Shown: piece by piece, positions 29,950-31,321 of the stretch
Layout of the letters: the number at the start of each line of letters is the position of its first letter
How positions within the stretch are numbered: position 1 is the stretch's first letter
Virus record (IMG/VR): IMGVR_UViG_3300037487_000254
Span: 1 to 31,321 of that record
Length of the DNA stretch: 31,321 nucleotides
Source: a virus
Strand: one strand, 5' to 3'
Made by a program: the position numbers and the translations under genes
The notes under the pieces: model-generated
What the model was told of the DNA's origin: nothing
Seen by the model: the letters and a program-made list of their open reading frames with translations, nothing else
Databases searched by the model: none

Positions 29950-29962
29950 TTGTCAAATGTAA

Positions 29963-30496
29963 TTATTTTTTTGCATTATATTTTCGTGTTTCAACTTCCA
30001 ATACTTTCAGTAAAGTTTTAGGATATTGCTGAATGCCTTCAAGGTAGCTAGGTATAAAATATGGTTGTGGTTTTAATCCTTTTCTTAGAATTGAAACTGC
30101 GATGATATAAGCTAATTTTGGATCTATACCATGAGTTTGACACCAACCTCTTATGGCATAAACAAAGTCATCAAAAGTACCGCCTTTTTTACCTCTAAAT
30201 TCAGCTGCCATTTGCTCAAATCCTTTAGGAATACTAACACCTCCTCCAGTACCGAACTCAACATAAGCAGCATAAGGAGCATTTGCAAAAAAGAATGATC
30301 TGTTATAACCAACTCTTGCAGTTGTTTTGCCTATGGATTGTCTTAACTGCCCTAAATCTACTACAACTCTTAGCTTAGCCTGATTAACCATTCCTTGTGT
30401 AGTTTCGTTTGTAACCGCAACCGCTAATCTATTAGCATCTTGACCAAAAGATTTAATCTGAGATAAAAGTTTCGAAATATCTATTTTAGTTGCCAT
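29963..30496 (-). CDS. HK97 gp10-like neck/tail-completion protein
   Basis: I chose the ATG at 30496 (MATKIDISKLLSQIKSF, 177 residues); an earlier reading would overlap the head-closure gene by 62 nt. Key features are RLAVAVTNETTQGMVNQAKL, LRQSIGKTTARV, YAAYVEFGTGGG (about residues 72-83) and the C-terminal KPQPYFIPSYLEG segment. All are typical of HK97 gp10-like proteins, which complete the neck between head and tail. Its start overlaps the head-closure gene end by 11 nt. Confidence 0.85.
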   Translation of the reverse strand: MATKIDISKLLSQIKSFGQDANRLAVAVTNETTQGMVNQAKLRVVVDLGQLRQSIGKTTARVGYNRSFFFANAPYAAYVEFGTGGGVSIPKGFEQMAAEFRGKKGGTFDDFVYAIRGWCQTHGIDPKLAYIIAVSILRKGLKPQPYFIPSYLEGIQQYPKTLLKVLEVETRKYNAKK

Positions 30497-30824
30497 TATT
30501 ATCATCAGTAACGGATGCCAAAATCTCATAAAATCTAAATGTATCATCTACATTCCTGATTGAATGAATGGTAAAAAAATTTAATTCGTACAGAATCCGC
30601 ATATCTTTTGTAGGTGCAAAATCTTTTCTAATACGAATCGTAAATCTAAAGGTTTGGTTTATAACCTGTTCTTGAGCTTGTAACTGTCTATTGCCATCAT
30701 ACGGCTTTATATTTGACCATGTAGATAATACAGGTACAAAAGTAATATCATAATCTTGATTGGCATTTTCAACCGAAGTAAATGTGCCAAATGTAATGCG
30801 CTTATCTAATTTGCCTGGATTCAT
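30486..30824 (-). CDS. Head closure protein (SPP1 gp16-like)
   Basis: The 112-residue protein (MNPGKLDKRITFGTFTSVEN, FVPVLSTWSNIKPYDGNRQL, FRFTIRIRKDFAPTKDMRIL, IHSIRNVDDTFRFYEI) is a small beta-barrel of the phage head-tail joining family. It seals the channel under the connector after packaging. It is coupled by one-base overlap to the connector gene before it and by 11 nt to the gp10-like gene after it. Order connector, closure, gp10 is standard. Confidence 0.82.
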   Translation of the reverse strand: MNPGKLDKRITFGTFTSVENANQDYDITFVPVLSTWSNIKPYDGNRQLQAQEQVINQTFRFTIRIRKDFAPTKDMRILYELNFFTIHSIRNVDDTFRFYEILASVTDDNNGN

Positions 30825-31321
30825 TAGAATAAAGTTATTCGTCTGTAAGGAGATAGTAACAAACTTGCAATAGTAGGGATACCTTGAACTGCATTGTCTC
30901 TATTCTCATAATAGTAGGCTATCATTTCTTTGATTGCAGTTTCTATATCGTCTGGAACCTCAGAACCTCCCTCATAATTCCATCCATAACCAGCGACATA
31001 GGTAACTGTATTGAATCCAGCTGCTCCAGATATTACTTCCGTATAGCCTTGCGTTTCGATTGTTTCAAATGTCAAGACTTCTAAATCAGGATTTGTTACG
31101 CCCTCAACTGATAGCAATGGATAATCATATATTTTTAGCGCACCTGTGACTGGAGTAATTGCAGTTAATTGTCTTTGCCATAAAACCTGTAAGGTAAACT
31201 GCTCAGCTTGATTAACCGCAGATTTTATCAATGATGTAATTAATCCATCTTCTATTGTATAGTCTAGGTCTAGTCTTAGGTACATCTTTGCATCCGCTAG
31301 GCTCACTACATTTAACTGGTT
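30824..31321 (-). CDS. Head-tail connector protein (gp6-like), start probably outside the window
   Basis: The product reads VVSLADAKMYLRLDLDYTIE, then LITSLIKSAVNQAEQFTLQV and a C-terminal helical ETAIKEMIAYYYENR. This is the HK97 gp6-like connector pattern, which forms a ring under the portal. The frame stays open to the window edge (QLNVVSLADAK), and relatives start a few residues further upstream, so the first residues probably lie off the right edge. A GTG at 31304-31306 is a possible but shorter start. Confidence 0.8.
   Translation of the reverse strand, partial: NQLNVVSLADAKMYLRLDLDYTIEDGLITSLIKSAVNQAEQFTLQVLWQRQLTAITPVTGALKIYDYPLLSVEGVTNPDLEVLTFETIETQGYTEVISGAAGFNTVTYVAGYGWNYEGGSEVPDDIETAIKEMIAYYYENRDNAVQGIPTIASLLLSPYRRITLF

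Overview
The window looks like part of a double-stranded DNA tailed phage, or prophage, of the phylum Bacteroidota with a long tail (siphovirus type). The DNA is AT-rich. Genes lack Shine-Dalgarno leaders. The clearest promoters follow the Bacteroidota pattern TTTG-N19/20-TAnnTTTG, and several proteins belong to types common in Flavobacteriia and Sphingobacteriia phages. No integrase, tRNA, rRNA, CRISPR array or insertion sequence is visible, so lifestyle cannot be decided. Nearly everything is on the minus strand, read from right to left. Only a small cluster near 18.4-19.1 kb is on the plus strand.

Layout in transcription order. 31.3-28.4 kb: head-tail connector, head closure, gp10-like, tail terminator-like, tail tube and two tail assembly chaperone frames joined by a probable -1 frameshift. 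28.4-20.7 kb: tape measure, a large tail-tip protein, two small tail-tube paralogues and a repeat-rich fibre. 20.7-19.3 kb: small proteins and a lysis group (single-span membrane protein, M15 peptidase, holin-like protein). 19.15-18.39 kb (plus strand): a ribbon-helix-helix regulator and two phage hypotheticals, separated from the leftward early genes by a promoter/operator region. 18.26-10.4 kb: early genes, including a recombination set (Rad52-like annealing protein, YqaJ exonuclease, SSB-like protein), HTH protein, HNH protein, VRR-NUC nuclease and a primase-helicase. 10.4-9.7 kb: a non-coding stretch with 14 copies of the 8-mer (G/C)TATAACA, a consensus promoter and the internally deleted relic of a ParB/DNA methylase gene. 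9.7-3.9 kb: packaging and capsid genes (small and large terminase, portal, MuF, protease, HK97-type major capsid), closed by a strong terminator. 3.8-1 kb: a cargo block with a small protein and five glycosyltransferase-like genes, the last running off the left edge.

The genes interlock through 4-20 nt overlaps (often ATGA), pointing to long co-transcribed operons. Related phages usually place connector genes directly after the capsid gene. Here the connectors are at the far right and the glycosyltransferases follow the capsid gene, so the sequence is probably a linearised circular or permuted genome with the glycosyltransferase block inserted between capsid and connector genes. Points most worth a second look are the methylase relic with its retained promoter, the 8-mer array, the frameshift, the duplicated tail-tube genes, the glycosyltransferase block, the divergent control region and a three-way-junction RNA candidate at 17.85-17.93 kb.
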